A stretch of 64,000 nucleotides of DNA from Ahniella affigens (lineage in GTDB: Bacteria; Pseudomonadota; Gammaproteobacteria; Xanthomonadales; Ahniellaceae). The DNA lies in contig NZ_CP027860.1 of the NCBI RefSeq assembly GCF_003015185.1, forward strand, positions 4,991,001 through 5,055,000. The letters run 5' to 3'. Position 1 is the stretch's first letter, and the number at the start of each line of letters is the position of its first letter. A model generated the notes under the pieces. That model was given only the letters and a program-made list of their open reading frames with translations, ran no database searches and was not told where the DNA came from. The position numbers and the translations under genes were made by a program. Positions 18,776 through 30,787 of the stretch are shown here, piece by piece.

Positions 18776-20282
18776 GTTGGTCGTTGCCTGCCCGCGTGCC
18801 TTGGGGCGCACGTGGTTGGCTGCTGCTTGGTTGCTCGCGACGGCAGCCTGTGGGGCCGATGGTCAGACCGGCGACGCGATCGCACGCGGCCGGAGCTTGT
18901 ATCTGTCAGGCACCCATGCGGACGGACGCGTGCTGTCCGCTCAGAACGAAAGCACCGGGTTGGCGGTGCCGCCAGCCTTTGTTGCGTGCGTCAACTGTCA
19001 TGGTCACGAGGGCCGAGGCGGCAACGAAGCCGGAACGGTTGCGAGTGATATTCGCTGGGAGACGCTGACGAAGCCCTACGACTACCGGCGGCCCGATGGC
19101 CGCTTGCGCGCGCCATATGATGCGGCAGCGTTCTACACGGCGCTGACGCAAGGCCGTGATCCCAGCGGGTATTCGTTGGATTCGGCGATGCCCCGCTTTG
19201 CACTCGAGCCGCGCGAGGCGGACGATCTGTGGGCCGCCCTGCAATCGCTTGCCAAATCAGACGATCAGGGCGTCAGTGAAGACGTCATTCGAATCGGGGT
19301 GATGATGACGCCGCACGCCGCACTTAACGCGGCGGCGGCGATGGATCGGCAGCTACTGAATTGTTGGTTCGGCGCGCTCAGCGCGCGCGGCGGCATGTTT
19401 CGCCGCCGGATCGAGTTGGTGGATGCTGCGGGCGCGCCCCAGCAATTCGCGCCCCTGCCACTTGCGGTGCTGACCATTTCTAGTGGCGCCGGTGATGCAT
19501 CGACCGCCGCCGCACCACCCACTGTGCCAATGATCAGCGCGACCGAGGACTTTTCCGGCACGGACCATCGATATCGCTTCGCCGTGTACCCAGGGGTCGT
19601 AGGTCGTGCCCGCATGCTGGCCCGCTACGCACTGGCTCGAACGCATCCGGCCAGCCCTGCGCTCGGGCTGGTTTACCCGGATGACGCTGACGATCGGGCG
19701 GCGGCAACTGCCATCGCGGCGAACTTGCAGCCACTCGCACAGGTTATGTCCTTGGCGGTTTCCGAGACCAATGCAAACGCGGTGGTTGCGCGGATGCGCG
19801 ACGCCGGCTTGACGCATGTCATCGTGTTGGGCGCAGGTGGCAGCATCGACGCCGTGATGACGAGCGCAGAGCGCCAGCAATGGGCCCCACAATTCTTGTG
19901 GATCGAGCGACCCGATCGCGATAGTGACGATGCCCGCGCCGTGACGATCGAACCGGCACTCGGCCACGATGTGAGCGTGGACGCCGGCTCGAGCTATGCG
20001 GCGTGTGTCGATTTGCCCAGCTTGCGGTTGCGGGATCGCACGCGGCAGCTCGCGTTGCTGGCGGCCGCCCAAATGCTGGTCACCGGATTGGAGCAAGCCG
20101 GCCGCGAGATCAGCCGTGAGCGCCTGGTGGAGACGCTGCAGTCCCTTCGGGAGTTTCACAGCGGATTCGCGCCGCCGGGCAGTTTGAGCCCAGAGCGGCA
20201 TGTGGCGGCGTCGGGCCTCTACGTGTTGCCGTTGGCGTTGTCGCCTTCGGCAGCGGAACCGGTCTGGATGTTGATTGAGTGA
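18762..20282 (+). CDS. c-type cytochrome fused to a type 1 periplasmic ligand-binding domain
   Basis: 506 residues from the ATG at 18762, which overlaps the SCO gene by 14 bases. An N-terminal export signal is followed by a cytochrome c domain with one heme site CVNCH (residues 76-80) and a candidate axial Met in SAMPRFALEP. From about residue 160 there is a type 1 ABC-transporter-type (leucine/branched-chain-like) binding fold (VIRIGVMMTPHAALN... to the end). No permease or ATPase genes are nearby, so it is probably not a transport receptor but a sensor or docking domain. A weak lipobox-like TAAC ends the signal. It may pass electrons from the oxidase to or from other carriers. Confidence 0.75.
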   Translation: MMVAELVVACPRALGRTWLAAAWLLATAACGADGQTGDAIARGRSLYLSGTHADGRVLSAQNESTGLAVPPAFVACVNCHGHEGRGGNEAGTVASDIRWETLTKPYDYRRPDGRLRAPYDAAAFYTALTQGRDPSGYSLDSAMPRFALEPREADDLWAALQSLAKSDDQGVSEDVIRIGVMMTPHAALNAAAAMDRQLLNCWFGALSARGGMFRRRIELVDAAGAPQQFAPLPLAVLTISSGAGDASTAAAPPTVPMISATEDFSGTDHRYRFAVYPGVVGRARMLARYALARTHPASPALGLVYPDDADDRAAATAIAANLQPLAQVMSLAVSETNANAVVARMRDAGLTHVIVLGAGGSIDAVMTSAERQQWAPQFLWIERPDRDSDDARAVTIEPALGHDVSVDAGSSYAACVDLPSLRLRDRTRQLALLAAAQMLVTGLEQAGREISRERLVETLQSLREFHSGFAPPGSLSPERHVAASGLYVLPLALSPSAAEPVWMLIE

Positions 20283-20332
20283 TGCGTCAGCAGGTTTGGT
20301 GGTGACCGAGTTTTGGCCGTACGCCCAACCTA

Positions 20333-20352
20333 GGCAGACACAGGGGTCTGCC
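20333..20352. repeat. small palindromic intergenic repeat (GGCAGACACAGGGGTCTGCC type)
   Basis: GGCAGA...TCTGCC palindrome between the cytochrome gene and the convergent DUF3014 gene. Related copies occur near 27141, 41340, 41421, 41525 and 41590. Confidence 0.6.
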
Positions 20353-20372
20353 CCGACGGTTGTGCCCGAGAG

Positions 20373-21176
20373 TCAGCGATTCGCCGTCAGCAACACGCGT
20401 AGCGCACTGAGCTTGGTCTTGACCAAGCCGCGATGGGTCGGGCCGATGCGCCATAGGAACTTGTGGCCGGACGATGCGGCTTCGAGCGCTGGGTCTTGAT
20501 ACACGTAGTGGCCTTTGTCGTCGACGATCAACGCTGCCGGCTCAGGCAAATCAGGCGTCGCGAGCAGATGATCGATGACCTCGACCACGCGGTCGTTGAA
20601 GTGTTTGTCCGGATACCCGAGCTCGCGATACGCCTGCTGCAACAGGGGATAGAGCTTCAAGTACAGCGCCACGGTGGCTTGATCATCGAGGCCGACAAAG
20701 GTCTGTATGACCAAGTCGTAGCGCGCAAAGTTGGCGTCGGACACACGCAGCGGATCGGTGCTGCCGTCGACCAGGAATTTCCCTGGTGCCGGTTTCAACG
20801 GCCACATGGCGACAGGCACGCGCTTGCCCGGCAACGCGTCGACAAAACCAACGAACCGGGCCAAGAGATGCTCATTGATCAGGAGCTTCAGCAGATCTGG
20901 ATTGTTCAACAGGGTCAGCAGAGCCTGCTGCACGTAGGCATCACTTTCGAACAAGTCTGGTAGCGGCTGCTCCGGGTCGGCGATCGCTTGCGCAATCGCG
21001 TCGACCGGAAATTTCGGCGCCGTTGGAACCGGCGTGTTGACGGTCTCTGGTTGCTCGATTGGTGTGGGCGGCGGCGGCGGCGCGGGCGGCTGCCGGTGGG
21101 TCCACCACCAGCCTGCGCCACCACCCAAGGTGGCCAAGGCCAGCACCGTGCCAATCACAACTTTCTGGTTTGCCAT
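20373..21176 (-). CDS. DUF3014 family membrane-anchored protein
   Basis: 267 residues with an N-terminal transmembrane/signal anchor (VIGTVLALATLGGGAGWWW), a proline-rich linker, and a C-terminal domain with the DUF3014 pattern (FVGFVDALPGKRVPVAMWPL, then a run of short helices ending GPTHRGLVKTKLSALR). The family has no known function and is found in gammaproteobacteria. The start has GAGG upstream. It converges with the cytochrome gene, and its likely location is the inner membrane facing the periplasm. Confidence 0.85.
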   Translation of the reverse strand: MANQKVVIGTVLALATLGGGAGWWWTHRQPPAPPPPPTPIEQPETVNTPVPTAPKFPVDAIAQAIADPEQPLPDLFESDAYVQQALLTLLNNPDLLKLLINEHLLARFVGFVDALPGKRVPVAMWPLKPAPGKFLVDGSTDPLRVSDANFARYDLVIQTFVGLDDQATVALYLKLYPLLQQAYRELGYPDKHFNDRVVEVIDHLLATPDLPEPAALIVDDKGHYVYQDPALEAASSGHKFLWRIGPTHRGLVKTKLSALRVLLTANR

Positions 21177-21313
21177 GCGTGCGCCTCGCTGGAGCTATCG
21201 CCAATTGCGGGATCCGATCTGATCAAGACAGAGTGAGACCGAACCGCGGATGAATAAGCCAGACTCCGGTGATTGGCCAGAAGTTCCGTTTGTCCGGGCT
21301 TGCGGCCTTACGT

Positions 21314-21811
21314 TCAGGGGCTTGCCAGCGCCTGCAGCGCGGCATCGGCAGCGTCGAGCTGGTCCTCGCTGAAGACCAGCACGCCCTTGGCGCGCAACAG
21401 TGCAGCGGTCACCCCGGCGCCTTGCTGCACCGACCCGGCAAAGCGCCCGTCGTAGACGAACGAACTCCCGCACGACGGGCTGCGCTCCTTCAGCACGGCA
21501 ATCCGGCATCCGTGGCGCACCGCCAACGCCAGGGCGCGCTCGGCGCCGGCAATGAACGCTGCGCTGACATCGTCTCCACCTTGTGTCCGCACTTTGGCGT
21601 GCCGTGCCAGCACCGCACTGCCATCTTGGCCGCCTTCAATCTCTGCCGCGGGTCTTGGCACCGGCAATCCACCCGCGACTTCCGGACAAATCCCGACGAG
21701 CCGTCCCTCGGACTGCCAGCGCCGAAAAACAGGATGCTCAATCAGTTTGTGGGCGCCATTGTGTCGAACGCCCTCGCCCAATTGGCAAGCGCTGATCAGA
21801 ATCTTGTGCAT
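21314..21811 (-). CDS. DUF523 family protein
   Basis: 165 residues with the family signatures ILISACQLGEGVRHNG at the N-terminus, CPEVAGGLPVPRP (residues 42-54) and the second cysteine motif ERSPSCGSSFVYDG. These two conserved cysteine regions suggest a thiol or metal-binding site; the biochemical function is not established. It starts four bases after the stop of the small membrane protein gene upstream, so they are probably co-transcribed. Confidence 0.88.
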   Translation of the reverse strand: MHKILISACQLGEGVRHNGAHKLIEHPVFRRWQSEGRLVGICPEVAGGLPVPRPAAEIEGGQDGSAVLARHAKVRTQGGDDVSAAFIAGAERALALAVRHGCRIAVLKERSPSCGSSFVYDGRFAGSVQQGAGVTAALLRAKGVLVFSEDQLDAADAALQALASP

Positions 21812-21815
21812 GGGG

Positions 21816-22127
21816 TCAGAACCGGCTCAACCGCAGGTATTGATCACGCGCAAACAGGACATACCAGATGGCCAGAAACACCATGGCGCCGCGCAAATTG
21901 GATTCAGCGCGCACGGATACGGTCTCGTCGGTGCCGACGTGCAGGTCGAGCGTTTCGGAACTGCACCAATCGATCTTGACACGCAGGCGGTGGCTGCCCG
22001 CGGACAACGGGAAGCGCAGCACCTCGCCTTGGTTGATGCGCCCGATCACCGCGCCGTCGAGCTCGATGTCATAAGCGCGCAAGGCGTCGGCATAGCCGCG
22101 GTCACGTTGCACGAGCAAAGTCGCCAT
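21816..22127 (-). CDS. small protein with beta-rich N-terminus and C-terminal membrane segment
   Basis: 103 residues starting MATLLVQRDRGYADAL with AGGAG upstream. The N-terminal ~75 residues look like a beta-sandwich of the PEGA or similar type (ELDGAVIGRINQGE, LSAGSHRLRVKID). The tail holds a membrane segment (GAMVFLAIWYVLFARDQYLR). I do not recognise the family. It forms a two-gene unit with the DUF523 gene. Confidence 0.6.
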   Translation of the reverse strand: MATLLVQRDRGYADALRAYDIELDGAVIGRINQGEVLRFPLSAGSHRLRVKIDWCSSETLDLHVGTDETVSVRAESNLRGAMVFLAIWYVLFARDQYLRLSRF

Positions 22128-22322
22128 CCTGGTCTCCTGAGTCCTTCCTGGTTGTTGCGAGCACAAGGAATGCCAACTTGCGCACATTACCGACCGCAAC
22201 ATGCGTCGATTTGTCGGCAGGATCAGCCAGATGCATCCGGCTGACCACTGCCAGCGGTCATGGCCACCGGGTTGCGTCCCGTTGCCAGCCCCAAATCACG
22301 CGTATTCAGCGGGTGTTTCCGA

Positions 22323-22790
22323 TCAACCCAGCATGCTTCGCAGCATCCAGGCCGTCTTTTCGTGCATCTGGATACGCTGGGTCAGCAGATCGGCCGTGGG
22401 TTCGTCATGAACGCCTTCGACCAATGGGAACAGCGAACGCGCCGTGCGCACCACTTGCTCCTGGCCTTCGAGCAACTGACGAATCATGTCAGTGGCAGTG
22501 GGCACGCCGGTTTCTTCCGGTATCGAGCTCAGCGCCGCGAACTGGCTGTAGCTGCCCGGCGCCACGTGCCCCAGGGCGCGGATGCGCTCGGCAATCAGGT
22601 CGGTCGCCAGCGCGAGTTCGGTGTACTGGGTTTCGAACATCAGGTGCAGGGTATTGAACATGGGCCCGGTGACGTTCCAGTGAAAATTGTGGGTTTTCAG
22701 GTACAGGGTGTAGGTGTCGGCCAGAAGGCGCGATAATCCCGCCGCGATCTGGGCCCGCGATTCGTCCTGAATGCCAAGATTGATGTTCAT
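22323..22790 (-). CDS. dps: Dps ferritin-like DNA-protection protein
   Basis: 155 residues, four-helix ferritin fold of the Dps type. The intersubunit ferroxidase motif is present: H37 (NFHWNV), H49, D64 and E68 (ATDLIAER). Dps dodecamers oxidise and store iron and protect DNA from peroxide. The start MNINLG has GAGGAG upstream; a 9-residue longer frame was rejected. It is divergent from hrpA, with 68 bases between them. Peroxide control is typical of the family but not visible here. Confidence 0.93.
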   Translation of the reverse strand: MNINLGIQDESRAQIAAGLSRLLADTYTLYLKTHNFHWNVTGPMFNTLHLMFETQYTELALATDLIAERIRALGHVAPGSYSQFAALSSIPEETGVPTATDMIRQLLEGQEQVVRTARSLFPLVEGVHDEPTADLLTQRIQMHEKTAWMLRSMLG

Positions 22791-22858
22791 GCTGAGCTCC
22801 TCGATTGGTTCGGGCAAGCATGGTCCCTGAGAGAATCCAAAGGAAACGGAAAATTCCG

Positions 22859-26709
<3,851 letters not shown>

Positions 26710-26713
<4 letters not shown>

Positions 26714-27138
26714 GCGAGCCGATCAGCGCGCTTTACAGTGACTTGATCCTGCGCCACAACCGCGAGCCGTTTGGGTTTGGCGTCCTCGTCGGGGCGAATC
26801 GCCAGGGCGAGGCCGAGAACCGCTCTTGTGGCGATCATGTGGTCATGGCGTTCGTGGTGGATGACGATGATCGCATCACCGCCGCGCAGTTTCATGGCGA
26901 AGGTTGTGCCATCTGCACCGCTGCGGCGTCGATCCTGTGTCAATCGCTGCGGCAACGAGACACGCAGGCCGCACTGGTTTTTTTGGCCGACGCGGAAGCG
27001 TTGATTCAGACTGGCGCCCCACCTTCTGGCGACATCGGTGAGTTACTGACGTTCGCCGAGCTCAAGCACGTGCCGGCGCGCCGGCGCTGCGCTTTGTTGC
27101 CGGTTTCTGCAGCAAGGGTGGCGTTAGCTGCGCCGTAG
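26710..27138 (+). CDS. SufU/NifU-like Fe-S cluster scaffold or sulfur acceptor
   Basis: 142 residues, IscU/SufU fold. It has the three cysteines expected of the family, in NRSCGDH, GEGCAICTA and RRRC near the C-terminus. The GD between the first cysteine and His is typical of SufU-type proteins that take sulfur from SufS. It overlaps hrpA by ATGA and lies about 2.4 kb downstream of the end of the sufBCDS operon on the opposite strand. I infer it serves SufS, as no sufE or sufU is inside the operon. Confidence 0.85.
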
Positions 27139-27161
27139 GCGCAGGCCCCTGTGTCCGCCCT
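27137..27161. repeat. degenerate copy of the GGGCAGACACAGGGG palindrome family
   Basis: GGCGCAGGCCCCTGTGTCCGCCC overlaps the stop codon of the SufU-like gene. It resembles the copies at 20333 and 41421 and sits between convergent genes. Confidence 0.45.
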
Positions 27162-27178
27162 GCGCTCTTGCCTTGGCC

Positions 27179-28222
27179 TTACGGTTTGTCGGCGGTCAGA
27201 GGCTTCGCCAGGAACGCTCTTACCACCTCAACCAACTTGGGCATCTCGCACGCGAACGCGCCATGCCCGCAATCGCCGGGTAACTCAACCATCTTGGCAT
27301 TCGCGGCTTTGGCGAATTCGAGACCGGGCTCGGGGCGGACGACGGTATCGGTGGCGTTCCAGAGATAGAGTAGCGGCGCTTTCACGCGCGTAGCGGCGCG
27401 GCTCAAATCACCGGCATCCAGACGTGCGACGTCGTGATACAGCATTGCTTCGACTTGTCGGATGTGATCATTGGCATCGAAGCCTTGCACGGGATCGTGT
27501 CGATCGAGCAGCGCCAACACTTGCGGGCGAGTCATGGCGCGATTGATCGCGGTCGGGCTTTGCCCAGCTAACGTCGCGATGTAGTAAAGCGCGCGGCGCG
27601 CCGGCTGTTCAGTGTAATTGCCTTGCTGCCAGGTGGCGTCGAGCTTGATGGCCTCGATCGTCGATTGCCACAGCAGCAAATCGTAAGGTGTGAGGCGCGG
27701 CGAGCCTTGGATGACGATGCCGCGCTCGGCAAAATCGGGGTCGTGGGTCAGCCATTCGAAGACTTGCATGCCGCCCATCGACATACCAATCACCGCTTTG
27801 ACGCGCTTCAGTTTGAACGCGTCGGTCAACAGGCGTCGACTGGACTGCACCATGTCGGCGATGCGGATCTCTGGGAACTGCATGCGCGGCTGCGTGGTGC
27901 TATTCGACGGCGAGCTCGACACGCCGTCTGCCAATGCGTCGATTGCGATGACGGGGGTTTGCGCCGGATCCAACATGCGATCCGGCCCAATGAGTTCTTC
28001 CACTTGGGCAGTCTGGCCACCGAACCACGTCAGCAGGACGACCACCTGGTCCGGTTTGCCGGCCACGTCGCCGTACTGCCGATAGCCTAGGCGCAGATCC
28101 TTCAACGTGGCACCGGACGACAGTTGGAGATCACCCAGGTCAGCGAATTGCTGTTCTGCAGCCAACGTCGGGCCAAAGGCAAGCAACAGCGCCAGCATGC
28201 CGGCGCGACGCCACCCAGTCAT
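27179..28222 (-). CDS. exported MetX-like alpha/beta hydrolase
   Basis: 347 residues with a signal peptide (cleaved near TLAAEQQ). It has the homoserine O-acetyltransferase-like alpha/beta hydrolase fold: nucleophile elbow GMSMGG (Ser148), an acid residue in NATDTVVRPE, and the catalytic His in PGDCGHGAFACEM. Because it is exported, it is unlikely to be MetX itself; an esterase or related hydrolase acting outside the cytoplasm is more likely. It overlaps the upstream hydrolase by ATGA, so the two form an operon. Confidence 0.8.
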   Translation of the reverse strand: MTGWRRAGMLALLLAFGPTLAAEQQFADLGDLQLSSGATLKDLRLGYRQYGDVAGKPDQVVVLLTWFGGQTAQVEELIGPDRMLDPAQTPVIAIDALADGVSSSPSNSTTQPRMQFPEIRIADMVQSSRRLLTDAFKLKRVKAVIGMSMGGMQVFEWLTHDPDFAERGIVIQGSPRLTPYDLLLWQSTIEAIKLDATWQQGNYTEQPARRALYYIATLAGQSPTAINRAMTRPQVLALLDRHDPVQGFDANDHIRQVEAMLYHDVARLDAGDLSRAATRVKAPLLYLWNATDTVVRPEPGLEFAKAANAKMVELPGDCGHGAFACEMPKLVEVVRAFLAKPLTADKP

Positions 28223-29190
28223 GGCGCTGCCGTCGCGAAGATAGCCCGCATCGCTGCAGCAGTGTCGGTCGGCGCTTCCATCGGCGTCATATGGCCGCAG
28301 CCTTTCAGAACGTTGATCGTCGCGGTCGGCATTTCGGCGCGGAAGACTTCGGTGGACAGGACATCGAGCAAGGCATCCTGATCACACCAAAGCACCAAGG
28401 TTGGCGCTTTGATGTTGGGCAGCTCCGTCTGCAGACGATAGCGCTGATCTTCGGTGATCAGCTGCCGAAGCACGCCCCGCCAAAGTGGCGCACGTGCGGC
28501 GATGCGTTCGGCATAGGCGGCACGCACCCGCGCTGGCGCGAACGGCGGCTTCGCAAAGGCCATCGCAAGGAAGCGATCCAGACTCTGCAGATCGGTCGCC
28601 GCAAACGGATTGCCTCCCTGCTCCAACTCCGCCTGAAACGCATTGCGCGGAAACGGTACGCCCGCGGCGTTGACCAGACTCAGCGAGCGCACGGATTCGG
28701 GATACTTGGCCGCGTACAGTCCGGCAATATGCCCGCCCATCGAGTGACCAGCGAGATGGAAGCGCGTCCAGCCTTTCGCCGTGACGAACGCATGCAACCG
28801 CTCGACTTGAGCATCGACTTGATAGTGCCCATCGGCGGCATCCGGGCTCTCGCCGAATCCGGGTAGATCGGGGATCAGCAGATGGTAGTTCGGGCTCAAC
28901 AAGCGCGCCGTCGGATACCAGTTCTCTTTTGAGCCCGCGAGACCATGCACGAGGAGCACCGGATCACCCTGCCCACCTTCGACATAGACCCAATGCTGTA
29001 CGCCGACATCCAGTTCGGCGCGGCTCAAACCGGCTTGCCAGCGCTGGCGTGCAAAGTCGGCATCGAGCAGCCAGCCCGGTCGGAACCAATAGATGCTGAT
29101 CAGGCCAAGCAGGCCCAGGCCGAGCAGCAAGGCCGGCCAGCGCCACCAGGGTTTGCGGGGGTTCATAGCACGATCGGAGGGCGTATTCAT
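28219..29190 (-). CDS. membrane-anchored alpha/beta hydrolase
   Basis: 323 residues from MNTPSDRAMNPRK. An N-terminal membrane anchor (WPALLLGLGLLGLISIYWF) precedes the fold: oxyanion HGLAGS, nucleophile GHSMGG (Ser150), acid WCDQDALLD, His in GCGHMTPMEAP. The open frame extends 73 codons further upstream, but that part runs through a REP-like hairpin repeat and is not coding. MNPRKPWW (ATG at 29166) is another possible start. The substrate is unknown; lipase/esterase-like. Confidence 0.8.
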   Translation of the reverse strand: MNTPSDRAMNPRKPWWRWPALLLGLGLLGLISIYWFRPGWLLDADFARQRWQAGLSRAELDVGVQHWVYVEGGQGDPVLLVHGLAGSKENWYPTARLLSPNYHLLIPDLPGFGESPDAADGHYQVDAQVERLHAFVTAKGWTRFHLAGHSMGGHIAGLYAAKYPESVRSLSLVNAAGVPFPRNAFQAELEQGGNPFAATDLQSLDRFLAMAFAKPPFAPARVRAAYAERIAARAPLWRGVLRQLITEDQRYRLQTELPNIKAPTLVLWCDQDALLDVLSTEVFRAEMPTATINVLKGCGHMTPMEAPTDTAAAMRAIFATAAP

Positions 29191-29260
29191 GCACCCAAGT
29201 ATGGCGCCAACCGATGCGTCTCGACAGTCTGCGGATTGGATGGTGGGCAGGCTGTCCACC

Positions 29261-29446
29261 CACCCCGGATCAAGTCCGGGGTGACGACAATAGGGCGTTC
29301 GGCTTTGCTGCAAGCAGTCTTGGACTCCAGTGAGTGGCCAAGTCGATGTCGCCGCAAGATCAGTGTCGCCGGTTTGCTTGCCGCGAGTTTGCTTGCCTCG
29401 AGTACTCAATTTCCCCTTGTCGTCACCCCGGACTTGATCCGGGGTG
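29261..29446. repeat. second inverted pair of REP-like hairpins
   Basis: CACCCCGGATCAAGTCCGGGGTG at 29261-29283 and its inverted copy at 29424-29446, with the same flanks as the pair at 9091-9228. The 140 bases between the two copies are unrelated to the first pair's spacer. Confidence 0.7.
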
Positions 29447-29554
29447 GGTTTAAGTCTTGCGAGTATCTAGGCTAACTACATGACGCGGCGAATTGTGAAG
29501 CAGCTGCCGAAGTACGTGAGTCTTGCGCTACCTTTTCGTCTGCGAAACGTCGCC

Positions 29555-30787
29555 CTACAGCAACCGCTCGCGCACCTTCTTCACCGCCGCAACAAACTGT
29601 GTGATTTCGGCTTCGGTGTTGTAGAACGCCAGCGAGGCCCGGGCGGTGGCTGGCACGCCGTAGAACTGCATCAGCGGATGCGCGCAGTGATGGCCAGAGC
29701 GCACGGCGACACCCTCGAAGTCGAGCAAGGTCGCAACATCATGCGCGTGCACGCCATCAATCACAAAGGAGAACACGGGCGCGCGGTGTTTGGCCTGGCC
29801 GATCAATCGGAAGCCTGGGATGTCCTGGAAGCGCACCAACGCCAATTCGCACAGCATCGATTCGCGCGCGGCAATGCGGTCGATGCCGAGTTCCTGCACA
29901 AAGCGCACCGCCTCGGCCAGACCGATGAAGCCAGCGATGTTTGGCGTGCCAGCCTCGAAGCGGTGCGGCGGGTCGGCAAAGGTGGTGCCGGAGAAACTCA
30001 CCGTGCGGATCATTTCGCCGCCGCCAAAAAACGGCGGCATTGCTTCGAGATGCGCGGTCTTCGCGTACAAGACGCCGGTACCGGTCGGGCCGAACAGTTT
30101 GTGACCTGTGAACACGTAGAAATCGGCATCGAGCGCCTGCACGTCGACAGCCAGATGTGGGACTGCTTGGGACCCATCCACGAGCACGGGCACGCCAGCG
30201 GTTTTGGCGAGTGCGACAATTTCGGCAACGGGGTTGATGGTGCCCAACGCATTGGACACATGGGTAATGCCAATCAGCCGCGTGCGCGGGTTGATCAGTG
30301 CCGCCAGTTCCGGGAGCAGCAACTCGCCCGCCTGGTTGATTGGCACCGGGACCACCTTTGCGCCCGCGCGTTCGGCGATGAGCTGCCACGGCACAATGTT
30401 GGCGTGATGCTCCATTTGGCTGACGAGAATCTCATCGCCCGGCTGCAGTTTGGGCGCCAAGAAGCTGTAGGCAACGAGATTGATCGCGGCCGTCGTGCCA
30501 CTCGTGAAGACGATTTCTTCGCGGCGCTGGGCATTGAGAAAGCCCGCGATCACATCGCGCGCGGCTTCATAGTGCTCCGTTGCTTCCGAACCGAGCGTGT
30601 GCACCGCGCGTGCCACATTGGCGTTGAAGTCGCGGTAGTAGCGATCCATCGCTGCGACGACACGCTCTGGCGTCTGCGCTGTGTTCGCGTTGTCGAAGTA
30701 GACCAAAGGCTTGCCGTGAATCAGGCGCGCGAGTTGCGGGAACTGCGCGCGCAGCGCGGTGACCTCGGCGTCGGACCAACTGCTCAT
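29555..30787 (-). CDS. sufS: SufS cysteine desulfurase
   Basis: 410 residues, class II cysteine desulfurase. The PLP lysine is K230 in TGHKLFGPTG and the persulfide cysteine C368 in RSGHHCAHPLM. It takes sulfur from cysteine for Fe-S cluster building on SufBCD. It is the last gene of the suf operon, overlapping sufD by ATGA. The usual NVHRGVHTL segment reads NVARAVHTLG here, a mild deviation. Confidence 0.95.
   Translation of the reverse strand: MSSWSDAEVTALRAQFPQLARLIHGKPLVYFDNANTAQTPERVVAAMDRYYRDFNANVARAVHTLGSEATEHYEAARDVIAGFLNAQRREEIVFTSGTTAAINLVAYSFLAPKLQPGDEILVSQMEHHANIVPWQLIAERAGAKVVPVPINQAGELLLPELAALINPRTRLIGITHVSNALGTINPVAEIVALAKTAGVPVLVDGSQAVPHLAVDVQALDADFYVFTGHKLFGPTGTGVLYAKTAHLEAMPPFFGGGEMIRTVSFSGTTFADPPHRFEAGTPNIAGFIGLAEAVRFVQELGIDRIAARESMLCELALVRFQDIPGFRLIGQAKHRAPVFSFVIDGVHAHDVATLLDFEGVAVRSGHHCAHPLMQFYGVPATARASLAFYNTEAEITQFVAAVKKVRERLL

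Noticed and set aside
29191-29409. N-terminal extension of the membrane-anchored hydrolase
   Set aside because: It runs through a REP-like hairpin, so the translated part is repeat sequence rather than protein.
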